From NCBI GenBank assembly GCA_047602305.1, contig JASGHO010000001.1:248001-312000 (forward strand): 64,000 bases of DNA, written 5' to 3'. This document shows positions 15,807 through 25,191 of this stretch, piece after piece. Origin of the DNA: Ancrocorticia sp047602305 (GTDB lineage Bacteria > Actinomycetota > Actinomycetes > Actinomycetales > Actinomycetaceae). Numbering within the stretch: the stretch's first letter is position 1; each line of letters opens with the position of its first letter. Made by a program: the position numbers and the translations under genes. The notes beneath the pieces were generated by a model. That model saw nothing but the letters and a program-made list of their open reading frames with translations, did not search any database and was not told the origin of the DNA.

Positions 15807-16820
15807 ATGGGAAGCGAGGAACGCCGGGCGCGGGTGTTGGAAGCCATCGTTCGTGACTACGTCACGACCCGGGAACCCGTGGGCTCACGCGCGCTCGTCG
15901 AGCGATACCAGCTGGGCGTTTCCCCGGCAACCATCCGCAACGATATGGCGGTCTTGGAAAACGAGGGCCTGCTGCATCAGCCGCACACCTCGGCTGGTCG
16001 CGTCCCCACCGATCAGGGATATCGCAGCTTCGTCAACTCGTTGCACGAGATCAAGCCGCTGTCCACGGCCGAGCGCCGCGCCATCGAACGCTTGTTGGAG
16101 GGCGCCGTTGATCTCGACGACGTCGTCGGCAGAGCCGTCCGTTTGTTGGCCGGGATCACCCGGCAGGTTGCGGTGGTCCAGTATCCCTCGCTCCAGCGGG
16201 TGTCGCTACGCCACCTGGAACTCATTCCGTTGGGGGAGCGTCACGCGATGCTCGTCATCATCACGGATGCCGGGCGGGTGGAGCAGCGCACGTTGCTGTC
16301 CGAGGTGCCGGTTCCGGCCGAGGGCCTGGAGGAGCTTGCCCGCAGGCTCAACCGGCACTGGGCGGGCCAATCCCTCAATACGTTGAGCGATGTGAGGGAG
16401 GTGGTGGAGGATCTTCCACCCAGCGTTCAGGACGTGGCGGAGGCCGTCAGTTCCGTGGTGGGCGAGGCGTTGCGTGCCGAAGGTGAGGAGCGTATCGCAC
16501 TGGCTGGCACCGCGAATCTCTCGCGCCATTCCGTCGATTTTGCCAGGACCATTTCGCCGGTTCTGGAAGCACTCGAGGAGCAGGTGATACTGCTCAAGCT
16601 CCTCACCACCATGAATGAAGGCATGGCGGTGTCCATCGGGCAGGAGAACGTGCACGAGAACCTCACCGAGGCCTCCGTCATCTCCACCAGCTACGACGTG
16701 GCGGACCGCACGGTCGCGCGTGTTGGCATTGTGGGGCCCACCCGCATGGACTATCCCGGATCCATGGCAGCTGTTCACGCAGTTGCCCAGTATCTATCTG
16801 ATATTCTCTCGGGGCGCTAA
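15807..16820 (+). CDS. hrcA: Heat-inducible transcription repressor HrcA
   Basis: A 337-residue repressor. The N-terminal winged helix contains EPVGSRALVERYQLGVSPATIRNDMAVLENEGLL, and HTSAGRVPTDQGYRSFV follows it, both diagnostic of HrcA. The remainder is the GAF-like dimerisation domain ending in VARVGIVGPTRMDYPGSMAAV, the conserved HrcA C-terminal block. The ATG at 15807 has GGAGGGG upstream and follows the CIRCE site. A longer in-frame reading from 15558 would cover the operator and is rejected. Confidence 0.96.
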   Translation: MGSEERRARVLEAIVRDYVTTREPVGSRALVERYQLGVSPATIRNDMAVLENEGLLHQPHTSAGRVPTDQGYRSFVNSLHEIKPLSTAERRAIERLLEGAVDLDDVVGRAVRLLAGITRQVAVVQYPSLQRVSLRHLELIPLGERHAMLVIITDAGRVEQRTLLSEVPVPAEGLEELARRLNRHWAGQSLNTLSDVREVVEDLPPSVQDVAEAVSSVVGEALRAEGEERIALAGTANLSRHSVDFARTISPVLEALEEQVILLKLLTTMNEGMAVSIGQENVHENLTEASVISTSYDVADRTVARVGIVGPTRMDYPGSMAAVHAVAQYLSDILSGR

Positions 16821-16854
16821 GCGCACCGGAAACTAGGACCCAAGAAGAGAAACT

Positions 16855-17973
16855 GTGGCAGATTACTATGCAACCCTCGGCGTTGATCGCAACGCCTCCC
16901 AGGACGAGATCAAGAAGGCCTACCGCAAGCTTGCCCGCAAGCTTCACCCGGACGTGGCTGGACCGGACGGTGCCGAGGAATTCAAGTCCGTCAATGAAGC
17001 CTACGATGTGCTCTCCAATGACGAGCAGCGTCGGCTCTATGACATGGGCGGCACCGATGCCCTGCGCGGCGGTGGCGCCGGTGCGGGCTTCGGGGACTTC
17101 TCCGATATCTTCGCTTCCTTCTTCGGTGGCGGCATGGGTGGCCAGCGAGGCCCGGTGCCGCGGGGGCGCCGCGGCCAGGATTCACTCATTGGCCTGAGCC
17201 TTGATCTTGAGGACGTTGTGTTTGGCGCCGAGAAGCAGTTCTCGCACACTCTGGCGGCCGAGTGCCCGGTGTGCCACGGCACCTGCGCCGCCCCCGGTAC
17301 CGAGCCGATCACCTGCCACGATTGTGGCGGTACCGGCACCGTACAGCGTGTCGCCAACTCCATGTTCGGGCAGATGGTGACGCAGTCGCCCTGTACCACC
17401 TGCCACGGCCACGGCACCATCATCGTGTCGCCGTGCCAGGAGTGCGCCGGCGAGGGCCGGGTGCGCGCCACCAAGACCATCAAGGTGAAGGTGCCCCAGG
17501 GTGTCGAGGAGGGCATGCGGATCCGTTTGGCCGGGCAGGGCGACGCCGGCGTGGAAGGCGGGCCTGCTGGTGACCTCTTCGTGGAGGTGCGTATCAACCA
17601 GAACGCGATCTTCTCGCGCGTGGGCGATGACCTGCAGTGTGAGTTGCAGATTCCCATGACGAACGCTGCGCTCGGCACCACCGTCTCCATTGAGACCTTT
17701 GACGGCCTGCGCGAGATCGTTGTTCCGGCGGGAACCCCGTCCGGTCATGTTGTGGTGTTGCAGGGGCTGGGTGTGGGGCGGCTGCGCCGCACCGGCCGCG
17801 GAGATCTCAAGGTCACCATCGCCGTCAAGACACCCACGCGCCTGGACGAGGCACAGCGCCGCCTGCTGGAAGAACTCGCCCGCCTGCGCGGTGAGGAACA
17901 GCCGGTGGGCAACCTGGTGCAGACCAGCGGCTCCCTCTTCTCCAAGCTGCGCGATAAGTTCGCCGGGCGATGA
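16855..17973 (+). CDS. dnaJ: Chaperone protein DnaJ
   Basis: A 372-residue type I J-protein. It has a J domain with HPD at residues 31-33, a Gly/Phe-rich linker (GGGAGAGFGDFSDIFASFFGG), four zinc-binding cysteine motifs (CPVCHGTC, CHDCGGTG, CTTCHGHG, CQECAGEG), then the substrate-binding beta domains. It follows hrcA by 34 bp, the common actinobacterial hrcA-dnaJ (DnaJ2) arrangement under CIRCE control. The first zinc repeat has C in place of the second G. GTG start. Confidence 0.96.
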   Translation: MADYYATLGVDRNASQDEIKKAYRKLARKLHPDVAGPDGAEEFKSVNEAYDVLSNDEQRRLYDMGGTDALRGGGAGAGFGDFSDIFASFFGGGMGGQRGPVPRGRRGQDSLIGLSLDLEDVVFGAEKQFSHTLAAECPVCHGTCAAPGTEPITCHDCGGTGTVQRVANSMFGQMVTQSPCTTCHGHGTIIVSPCQECAGEGRVRATKTIKVKVPQGVEEGMRIRLAGQGDAGVEGGPAGDLFVEVRINQNAIFSRVGDDLQCELQIPMTNAALGTTVSIETFDGLREIVVPAGTPSGHVVVLQGLGVGRLRRTGRGDLKVTIAVKTPTRLDEAQRRLLEELARLRGEEQPVGNLVQTSGSLFSKLRDKFAGR

Positions 17974-18761
17974 CAGCGCCTGTCTACATTGCTCCCCTTG
18001 AGGGGGTGAGCGCCGGGTTGGCCCTCGTCCTTTCCGGGGACGAGGGCCACCACGCCGCCACAGTGCGTCGCACTCGCGTGGGGGAGCGGATTGATGTAGT
18101 GGATGGCGCGGGCACCCGCGCCCGCTGTGAAGTGACGGCCAGCGCGCGTGGCTCCCTCGAACTGCGCGTTACCGACGTGGTTACGGAACCGCCGCCGCAC
18201 ACTCCCATCGTCCTGGTGCAGGCCCTCGCCAAGGGCGGGCGCGACGAGCAGGCGGTGGAAACCGCCACCGAGTATGGCGCCATGGGCTTCATCCCGTGGC
18301 AGTCGGCGCGCACCATCGTCAACTGGCGCGGCAAGGAATCGAAGGGTCGCGGCCGCTGGGAGGCGACGGCCCGTGCCGCCGCCAAGCAGTCGCGCCGTTC
18401 TTGGCTCCCATCGGTTACCGACGTGCAGAGCACCAAGCAACTGGTGGCAACGCTGCGCACGGCAGCTTCCGAGGGCGCGCGAATCTTCGTGTGCCACGAG
18501 GAAGGCACGCTGCCCCTCGCCACTGCCCTTCGCACTGACGCGCCCCGCACCCCAGCCCAGTCTGCCGCGCTAGCCGGCGAGCACACACAAACCGGCCCGT
18601 GCTACGTCGTCGTCGGCCCCGAAGGGGGAATTACCCCGGAGGAACTGGAGGCGTTTCGTGAACTGGGGGCCTTCATCGTGCTGTTGGCCCCGCACGTCCT
18701 ACGCTCGGCAACGGCCGGGCCCTACGCGATCGCCACGATCGCCGCGCTGGGAGCGGCCTAA
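17970..18761 (+). CDS. rsmE: 16S rRNA (uracil1498-N3)-methyltransferase
   Basis: A 263-residue SPOUT-class methyltransferase. The N-terminal PUA-like part includes EGHHAATVRRTRVGERI, and the SPOUT knot contains VVGPEGGITPEELEAF and LAPHVLRSATAGPYAIATI, the SAM-binding deep trefoil of RsmE. It starts in an ATGA overlap with dnaJ. An insertion of about 20 residues (DAPRTPAQSAALAGEHTQ) precedes the SPOUT motif. The stop codon falls in the first unit of a 20-bp tandem repeat. Confidence 0.95.
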   Translation: MTAPVYIAPLEGVSAGLALVLSGDEGHHAATVRRTRVGERIDVVDGAGTRARCEVTASARGSLELRVTDVVTEPPPHTPIVLVQALAKGGRDEQAVETATEYGAMGFIPWQSARTIVNWRGKESKGRGRWEATARAAAKQSRRSWLPSVTDVQSTKQLVATLRTAASEGARIFVCHEEGTLPLATALRTDAPRTPAQSAALAGEHTQTGPCYVVVGPEGGITPEELEAFRELGAFIVLLAPHVLRSATAGPYAIATIAALGAA

Positions 18762-18816
18762 CATCGCTGAGTGCAGCCTGACATCGCTGCGTGCCGCCTG
18801 TCATTGCTGGGCGCGG
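18757..18816 (+). repeat. Three tandem 20-bp repeats
   Basis: Units of the form CCTnACATCGCTGnGTGCnG run at 18757-18776, 18777-18796 and 18797-18816, with the third more diverged. The first overlaps the rsmE stop codon. This is slippage-type DNA in the gap before phoH. Confidence 0.8.
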
Positions 18817-18940
18817 CGTCACAGCCACCAGCTGCCAAAATCCGCGCAATCATGCCACAATATTGAGTGAACAATCGCCCGCCGGGAGTTGTAGGGAGCT
18901 GCCTACGCCCCGCAGCGGACGCCACGAGTCAAAGGACCTC

Positions 18941-20017
18941 ATGACAGAATCACTGGGCGAACGCACCATCCTGGTACCCGAACGCGTCGCCATGATCAAT
19001 CTTCTTGGCCATCGCGACGAGGTGTTGCGGTCTCTGGAGCGAGGGCTGGCACCCGTGATCATTCACGTGGTCGGCCACGAGATGAAACTTGCCGGGCCCG
19101 AGGCGGCATTGGAGGTGGCCGATACTCTCATCGGTGAATTGATCGACGTGGTGGCGGACGGCGAGCATCTCACGGTTGACGCCGTGGAGCGAGCAATCTC
19201 CATTCTCAAGGCAGGCGTGGCCCGCCCCACTGAACTCATCAACACGGATATCCTCTCCGCCCACGGCAAGACCATCCGCCCCAAGACCCTCGGACAGAAG
19301 GCCTACGTGGATGCCATCGACGAGCACGCCATCACCTTCGGCATTGGCCCGGCCGGAACCGGCAAGACGTATCTGGCGATGGCGAAGGCCGTGGTGGCGC
19401 TGCAAACCCGCCAGGTCTCGCGTATCATCCTCACCCGTCCGGCGGTGGAGGCGGGGGAGTCGCTCGGCTTTCTGCCCGGCTCACTGACGGACAAGATCGA
19501 TCCCTACCTGCGCCCGCTGTATGACGCCATGTATGACATGATCGATCCCGAATCGATCCCCAAGCTCATGGCCGCGGGAACCATCGAGGTGGCGCCGCTC
19601 GCCTACATGCGCGGCCGTACCCTCAACGATGCCTTCGTCATTCTCGACGAGGCGCAGAACACCACTCCCGAGCAGATGAAAATGTTCCTCACCCGCCTCG
19701 GCTTCGGCTCGAAGATGGTGGTGACGGGCGACGTCACGCAGGTGGATCTGGCGGGCGGAAAGAAGTCCGGGCTGATCGTGGTACGCAGTATTCTGCGCGA
19801 CGTGGCGGGCGTTCGTTTCATCGAACTGGGCTCGGGCGACGTGGTGCGCCACCGTCTCGTCTCCGAGATTATCGACGCCTACGAGCGTTTCGGGCAGCGC
19901 GATGATGTTGATGCGCAGGGCCACGGGCAGGGTCATGATCGCGGCCGGGACTATGATCGAAGCCAGAACCACGACCGCGGCTCGCGCCGCGGCCACGGAC
20001 GAAGGAATGCGCGATGA
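18941..20017 (+). CDS. phoH: PhoH-family ATPase (YbeZ)
   Basis: A 358-residue P-loop protein of the PhoH/YbeZ group linked to rRNA processing with YbeY. Walker A is GPAGTGKTYLAM near residue 136 and Walker B VILDEAQN near 233; LTRPAVEAGESLGFLPG is the PhoH-specific block. The last 40 residues are a His/Gly/Asp/Arg-rich tail (GHGQGHDRGRDYDRSQNHD) that looks disordered and may contact RNA or metal. The ATG at 18941 has AAAGGA 5 nt upstream. ybeY starts in an ATGA overlap, the usual partner order. Confidence 0.93.
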   Translation: MTESLGERTILVPERVAMINLLGHRDEVLRSLERGLAPVIIHVVGHEMKLAGPEAALEVADTLIGELIDVVADGEHLTVDAVERAISILKAGVARPTELINTDILSAHGKTIRPKTLGQKAYVDAIDEHAITFGIGPAGTGKTYLAMAKAVVALQTRQVSRIILTRPAVEAGESLGFLPGSLTDKIDPYLRPLYDAMYDMIDPESIPKLMAAGTIEVAPLAYMRGRTLNDAFVILDEAQNTTPEQMKMFLTRLGFGSKMVVTGDVTQVDLAGGKKSGLIVVRSILRDVAGVRFIELGSGDVVRHRLVSEIIDAYERFGQRDDVDAQGHGQGHDRGRDYDRSQNHDRGSRRGHGRRNAR

Positions 20018-20508
20018 GTATTGAAGTAAATGACGAGTCGGGATTCCAGCCGGCCCAGGATCTCGCGGAGGTCTCAGCCCTGGCCACCTATGTTCTTGAC
20101 CAGATGCGGGTGCATCCGCAGGCCGAGCTCAACGTGATTCTGGTGGACGAGGCGGCGATTGAGCGCCTACATATCGAGTGGATGGATTTGCCGGGCCCCA
20201 CCGATGTGCTCTCCTTCCCGATGGATGAGCTGCGGCCCGCTCCGGCGGACGAGGAGCCGCAGGAGGGCATGCTGGGCGATATCGTGGTGTGCCCGCAGGT
20301 GGCGATCCGCCAAGCGTTGCAGGCGGGGCACTCGGTGGCCGAGGAGATCCTGCTGCTGGTGACGCACGGTATTTTGCACCTGCTGGGTTACGACCACATC
20401 GAGCCGGACGAGCGCGAAGAGATGTTCAATCTTCAGCGCACCCTGCTCCTCACCTTCCTCGCCTCGCGCGGAGGCCCGTATTCCGTCCCCGAACCCACCG
20501 TGAATTAG
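20014..20508 (+). CDS. ybeY: Endoribonuclease YbeY
   Basis: A 164-residue zinc-dependent RNase for 16S rRNA 3' maturation. The metal motif H-G-x-L-H-L-x-G-Y-D-H is present as HGILHLLGYDH, and the upstream block includes WMDLPGPTDVLSFPMDE. Length fits the family. It is coupled to phoH by overlap and is followed two bases later by the HlyC/CorC gene. Confidence 0.95.
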   Translation: MSIEVNDESGFQPAQDLAEVSALATYVLDQMRVHPQAELNVILVDEAAIERLHIEWMDLPGPTDVLSFPMDELRPAPADEEPQEGMLGDIVVCPQVAIRQALQAGHSVAEEILLLVTHGILHLLGYDHIEPDEREEMFNLQRTLLLTFLASRGGPYSVPEPTVN

Positions 20509-20510
20509 TG

Positions 20511-21773
20511 ATGAACACAAGCGACTTACCTCTTCTTTCTTTCACTGTTATTGCTGTTATCTGCCTCCTTGGCGCCGGTCTGTGCTCGGCGGGCGCTGCG
20601 GCGCTGCGGCGCATTACCCGTAACGAGGCTGCCGAAGCCTTTGCGAACGGCCAGCGTGGCGGGCAACGCATCATCAAGATTGTGGCGAAGCGCCCGGCGG
20701 CCATTACCGGGCTGTCGTCGTTGCGCGCCCTGTTCACTTCCTTCTTCGGCATGTTTACCGCGCTGGCGATTGTGGGCCTGGTACATAGCTGGTGGCAGGC
20801 GGTGCTCGGCTTCGTGCTGGTGTGCCTTCTGGTGACGCTGAGCCTGGCCGCGTTCTCGCCCACCGCGCTGGGTTTTCAGCGCCCGGTGAAGGTGCTGGGC
20901 TGGCTCTCCGGCCCGATTCTTGCGCTCACCGGCTTCTTCGCGGTGTTCATTCGCACCCGCGAGACATCTCCGGAAGAGACGGAGCAGCTGCAGGAGGATC
21001 AGTTGGCTGTCATGGTGGAGCGTGTGGCCGAGTCCGAGGTTTTGGACGACGACGACCGCGAACTGCTCCAGTCCGTCTTCGAGATGGGTAAGACGCTGAC
21101 GCGCGAGGTGATGGTGCCGCGCACCGATATGATCACCATCCGCGCCAATCAGGGCATGGACAAGGTGATTTCGCTGTTCACCCGTTCGGGCTTCTCGCGC
21201 GTGCCGGTGATCGGCTCGGATATCGATGACGTCATCGGCGTGGTCTACCTCAAGGACGTCATGCGCCGCACTCACCACCGCAATGACACCGATGGGCTAA
21301 CCGTCGCGGACGTCATGCGCGAGGCCTTCTTCGTACCCGAGACCATCGTGGTGGACGATCTGATGCGCGAGATGCAGGATTCGCAGGTGCACATGGCGTT
21401 GGTGGTGGACGAGTACGGCGGCATTGCAGGCCTGGTCACCATCGAGGATCTCGTTGAGGAGCTGGTGGGCGAGATTTCCGACGAGCATGACCGCGCCGAA
21501 CCCGAGGTGGAGATCCTGGCCGAGGGCGTGTTCCGGGTTCCCTCCCGCCTCCCGATTGACGAGTTGGGTGACCTGTTCGGGGTGGAGTTGGACGACGACG
21601 ACGTCGACACCGCCGGCGGCTTGTTCGCCAAACTGCTGGGGCGGGTGCCGATTGAGGGATCCGAGGCCGAGATCGAAGGAATTCATTTGAGCTCGGAACG
21701 TTTTGAGGGGCGGCGGCGCCGCCTGTCCACGATTGTTGCGATGCGAGTGGAACGAGAAGATGACGATGAGTGA
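20511..21773 (+). CDS. HlyC/CorC-family membrane protein with CBS pair
   Basis: A 420-residue protein. Hydrophobic segments near residues 6-30, 65-110 and 120-145 form a CNNM-like transmembrane part, followed by SPEETEQLQEDQLAVMVE, then two CBS domains (TREVMVPRTDMITI, FSRVPVIGSDIDDVIGVVYLKD, VHMALVVDEYGGIAGLVTIEDLVEELVG) and a CorC_HlyC C-terminal domain with RVPSRLPIDELGDLFG. Such proteins are thought to export Mg2+/Co2+ or regulate it. A start at 20511 right after ybeY is preferred over an earlier in-frame start inside ybeY. Its 3' end overlaps era by 14 nt. Confidence 0.92.
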   Translation: MNTSDLPLLSFTVIAVICLLGAGLCSAGAAALRRITRNEAAEAFANGQRGGQRIIKIVAKRPAAITGLSSLRALFTSFFGMFTALAIVGLVHSWWQAVLGFVLVCLLVTLSLAAFSPTALGFQRPVKVLGWLSGPILALTGFFAVFIRTRETSPEETEQLQEDQLAVMVERVAESEVLDDDDRELLQSVFEMGKTLTREVMVPRTDMITIRANQGMDKVISLFTRSGFSRVPVIGSDIDDVIGVVYLKDVMRRTHHRNDTDGLTVADVMREAFFVPETIVVDDLMREMQDSQVHMALVVDEYGGIAGLVTIEDLVEELVGEISDEHDRAEPEVEILAEGVFRVPSRLPIDELGDLFGVELDDDDVDTAGGLFAKLLGRVPIEGSEAEIEGIHLSSERFEGRRRRLSTIVAMRVEREDDDE

Positions 21774-22698
21774 ACTGATGAATGCGTGGCCGGAAGGCTT
21801 CAAGGCGGGTTTTGCGTGTATCGTGGGGCGCCCGAACGCGGGCAAGTCCACGCTCACCAATGCCATGGTGGGGCAGAAGGTGGCGATCACCTCGGCGCGT
21901 CCGGAGACAACGCGCCGCGTCATCCGCGCCATCGTCAACACCGATGCGGGCCAGATTGTTCTGGTGGACACCCCCGGCCTGCACCGCCCGCGTACGCTGC
22001 TGGGCGAGCGCCTCAACGACATGGTGCGCGAGTCGCTGGCGGATGTGGACATCGTGGTGCTGTGCCTGCCCGCTGACGAGAAGATCGGCCCCGGCGACCG
22101 CTTCCTCATTGACCTCATCAAGCAGGTGAAGACCCCGATGATCGCCGCCGTGACCAAGGCGGACAAGGTGGGCCGCGAGCAGCTCGCCAACCATCTCATC
22201 GAGGTGGCCGAGGCCGCCGACTTCGTGGAGATCGTGCCGGTGAGCGCGGTCAAGGGCGAGCAGGTTGAGCTGCTCACCTCGCTGCTGCTGGCGCAGATGC
22301 CCGATTCGCCGCCGCTCTACCCGCGCGACGCCATCTCGGATGAGTCCGAGGAGACCCTCATCTGCGAGCTCATTCGCGAGGCTGCGTTGGAGGAGTTGCG
22401 CGACGAACTGCCGCATTCGCTGGCGGTGACGTTGGAAGAGATCATCGAGGAGCCCGCGAAGAAGGGCGCGAAGGATCAGCGCCCGCTCATGCGAATTCAC
22501 GCCAACCTGTACGTGGAGCGCGATTCGCAGAAGGGCATCGTGATCGGCAAGCGCGGCTCGCGGCTCAAGCAGATCGGCAGCGACGCCCGCAAGGGAATTG
22601 CGGCGCTGCTCAACGCCCGCATCTACCTCGATTTGCACGTGAAGATTGCCAAGGATTGGCAGCGCGACCCCAAACAGCTGGGACGGCTTGGTTTCTGA
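21760..22698 (+). CDS. era: GTPase Era
   Basis: A 312-residue GTPase for 16S rRNA processing and small-subunit assembly. G1 is GRPNAGKST (residues 23-31), G3 DTPGL, G4 TKAD, and the C-terminal KH domain contains GIVIGKRGSRLKQIG. The ATG at 21760 is used; 21766 is the alternative. Gene order phoH-ybeY-corC-era is the classical one. The stop overlaps the next start (TGATG). Confidence 0.96.
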   Translation: MTMSELMNAWPEGFKAGFACIVGRPNAGKSTLTNAMVGQKVAITSARPETTRRVIRAIVNTDAGQIVLVDTPGLHRPRTLLGERLNDMVRESLADVDIVVLCLPADEKIGPGDRFLIDLIKQVKTPMIAAVTKADKVGREQLANHLIEVAEAADFVEIVPVSAVKGEQVELLTSLLLAQMPDSPPLYPRDAISDESEETLICELIREAALEELRDELPHSLAVTLEEIIEEPAKKGAKDQRPLMRIHANLYVERDSQKGIVIGKRGSRLKQIGSDARKGIAALLNARIYLDLHVKIAKDWQRDPKQLGRLGF

Positions 22699-24398
22699 TG
22701 TCGGGCGGACTCGCAGGACAGCCGCGTCTTGACGACGACGTCGCGGACGCTGCCGGTACTTCACCGGTGGCCGGCGACGCCGTCGTCGATCATGGTGCCG
22801 GTGAGGCTCAGCCCGCTATTGTGTCAGCGAGTGATATTTTCGCCGCCACGGCAACAGCCTCGGCCGAAAGTGCTCGTGGCCTGCGGCGTTTCGCGCTGCG
22901 CCATCCGCGCGTCAGCGTATGGATCGTTCTTCTCCTCATCCTCGGCCTGTGGGGTACCTGGGCTGGTCCGGGCTGGAATCCGCAGCCGATGCAGTCGCTC
23001 ATCGTGCCCGAGCGGGCCGATACCGCGATCACCACGCAGTGGGAAACGCCAGCGCTCGGAAGCTACCAGGTGACGTCGGAACTGACGGAGGTGACGCTGC
23101 ATGACGGCGTGGTGGTTCCCGCGACGATACGCCGCCCGGCGGGTTTTGAGGGGAGCGCGCCCGGTGTGCTGTTCATTCACGGTACCGGGACGGACTCGCA
23201 CACGAACTTTGAACGGGAAGCGGCGGCACTCACCTCCGCCGGAATCGTCACCATTGTGCCGGATAAGCGGACCACGGATTACACCACCACGCACCGCGAT
23301 TACCCGGCGCTCGCCAATGATTACGAGGATGTGTTCGCGGACCTGCTCACCCGCCCCGGCGTGGATGCACGCCACAGCGGTATCTACGCGGTCTCCGAGG
23401 GATGTTTTATTGCACCGATCATTGCGGCGCGAAACAGCCAGGTGGGTTTCGTGGCCCTCATTTCCGCCCCGGTGCTCCCGATTCGCGAGCAGGGTGCGAT
23501 GGCGGCCGATACCTACCTGCGAAATCTCGGGGCCCCGGAGCGATTTATTGGCGTCATTCCGCGGCTCGTCGGGCAGGACTTTGGCGCGGACACCTTCAAG
23601 TACATTGACTTCGACGTGTCAAAGTATCAGCGCCAGATGGATATGCCGGTGCTCATGCTGTACGGCACGGGTGACATGTCGATGCCCACGATTCAGGGCC
23701 CGCAGATTCTTCGCGACGATCTGGCCCGCAACGGCAACCATGACGTCACGGTGCGCTACTACGGCGGGGCCGATCACGGCCTCCAGGTGGACGGTATCCT
23801 CGTTTCTGACGCCATGCGCGATACCTCCGATTGGGTCAACGGACTTCCGTACACTGCGGATTCGCGGCCGCATATCGCCGGCATGCAGCCCACCCAGACC
23901 TACCAGGCAGGCTCGGTGGGACAGCCGCACTGGTTCGCCTCCGGGCCGTTTGCGGTGTGGACGTTTATTGTCGGCCTCGTTCTTACCCTCGCCGGGATCG
24001 TTCTGACGATCCTTGGGGCGATCCGGATTCGCAGCTGGCGGCTGTGGGACTTCCGCGGCTGCGGCCCTACGGTGAGTTTTGCGTCCCTGGCTGTCATTCT
24101 CGCCTGGGTGGCGGCGCTCACCTACGTGGGTGCCGTGGCCATGCTTGCGCTGTCCTACCAACAGAATCGGCTCATCGTGCAGGGCGGGTGGATTGCCGTG
24201 CAGGCGGTCGCCTTCATCGCGGCCTGGATGGTGGTGAGGGTCCCCTTCGCCTGGCACGCGGCGCACTATCCGAAGGACGGTTCCCAGACGCACGCTCTCT
24301 CGGGCCTGGCGAACGTCATCGTGGTGGTGAGCTTCTTCGGGCAACTCTCGTTGCTTTTCGCACTCGGATATTGGGGCTTCTATCCCTCCATTGTGTAG
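22698..24398 (+). CDS. Membrane-anchored alpha/beta hydrolase
   Basis: A 566-residue protein. Residues 1-70 are an acidic, Ala-rich, probably disordered segment; one hydrophobic helix (about 79-98) follows, then an alpha/beta hydrolase domain (about 125-400) with PGVLFIHGTGTDSHTNF (oxyanion-hole region), the nucleophile elbow YAVSEGCF, MLYGTGDMSMP and GGADHGLQ, which supplies the His. The elbow is AxSxG, lacking the first Gly of GxSxG. The C-terminal 150 residues hold about four hydrophobic helices. The hydrolase part is probably extracytoplasmic. It is coupled to era by a TGATG overlap. Substrate unknown. Confidence 0.75.
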   Translation: MSGGLAGQPRLDDDVADAAGTSPVAGDAVVDHGAGEAQPAIVSASDIFAATATASAESARGLRRFALRHPRVSVWIVLLLILGLWGTWAGPGWNPQPMQSLIVPERADTAITTQWETPALGSYQVTSELTEVTLHDGVVVPATIRRPAGFEGSAPGVLFIHGTGTDSHTNFEREAAALTSAGIVTIVPDKRTTDYTTTHRDYPALANDYEDVFADLLTRPGVDARHSGIYAVSEGCFIAPIIAARNSQVGFVALISAPVLPIREQGAMAADTYLRNLGAPERFIGVIPRLVGQDFGADTFKYIDFDVSKYQRQMDMPVLMLYGTGDMSMPTIQGPQILRDDLARNGNHDVTVRYYGGADHGLQVDGILVSDAMRDTSDWVNGLPYTADSRPHIAGMQPTQTYQAGSVGQPHWFASGPFAVWTFIVGLVLTLAGIVLTILGAIRIRSWRLWDFRGCGPTVSFASLAVILAWVAALTYVGAVAMLALSYQQNRLIVQGGWIAVQAVAFIAAWMVVRVPFAWHAAHYPKDGSQTHALSGLANVIVVVSFFGQLSLLFALGYWGFYPSIV

Positions 24399-24440
24399 CA
24401 GCCGCGAGCGAAGCGGCCCGAATGTGTGGGTGGCTCCCGG

Positions 24441-24446
24441 TAGACT
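24441..24446 (+). promoter_or_regulatory. -10 box, leaderless start of PP2C gene
   Basis: TAGACT, then 7 nt, then the ATG at 24454. No Shine-Dalgarno is present. Confidence 0.5.
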
Positions 24447-24453
24447 TCCCTTT

Positions 24454-25191
24454 ATGGTGTATACGCTGCGCATGGCCGGGGTGAGCGACGTCGGCAGGAT
24501 CCGCGAACGCAACGAGGACAGGATCCTTCTCGCGCCCCCCATGGGAGCGGTTGCCGACGGCATGGGTGGCCATCTGCGCGGTGATAGGGCAGCTCAGGCG
24601 GTCATTGACAGCCTAGCCGCGGTTGACTGGTCCGATTTTTCGACGGACGAGGAACGTATCGGGAAGCTCGAATCCACGATCGCGTCCGCGCAGTCTGCCA
24701 TTCAGGAGATGGTGGGAGTTCACCAGCAGGCCGGGTCCACGGTGGCCGGGGTGCAGTATTGCCCGGGGAGCACTGCCCACTGGCTCGTCTTCCACATTGG
24801 CGATTCACGCGTATACCTCATGCGCGGCGGCGCACTTACCCGCCTCACCCGCGATCACTCCCACGTCCAGGAGCTCATTGACGAGGGCGTTATCAGCGAA
24901 AATGAGGCCCGCACGCATCCGGCACGCAACGCGCTCACGCGTGCCATTGCAGCCCGGGTGCCCTCGCAGCTGGAGGTGAGCAGTGTGCCAGCCGAGGCGG
25001 GCGACGTCGTCGTCGTATGCTCCGATGGACTGACCGACGAACTGACGGATGCGGACATTGCTAAGATAGTGACGGAAATGTCGGACGAAACCACGCAGTC
25101 GCTCGCCTACGCGTTGCGCGACACGGCGATCACCCGCGGGGGCCATGACAACATCTCGGCGGTCATTATGACGATTGGACACGAACAATGA
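24454..25191 (+). CDS. PP2C-type Ser/Thr protein phosphatase
   Basis: A 245-residue PPM phosphatase with all metal-coordinating motifs: RNED (19-22), DGMGGH (35-40), GDSR (116-119), CSDGL (189-193) and GHDN (230-233). It should be a soluble Mn/Mg-dependent enzyme removing phosphate from Ser/Thr. It opens a three-gene module: the FHA-like gene starts in an ATGA overlap with its stop, and the kinase gene overlaps that in turn. The likely substrates are those two partners. The start at 24454 is supported by a leaderless-type box. Confidence 0.93.
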   Translation: MVYTLRMAGVSDVGRIRERNEDRILLAPPMGAVADGMGGHLRGDRAAQAVIDSLAAVDWSDFSTDEERIGKLESTIASAQSAIQEMVGVHQQAGSTVAGVQYCPGSTAHWLVFHIGDSRVYLMRGGALTRLTRDHSHVQELIDEGVISENEARTHPARNALTRAIAARVPSQLEVSSVPAEAGDVVVVCSDGLTDELTDADIAKIVTEMSDETTQSLAYALRDTAITRGGHDNISAVIMTIGHEQ

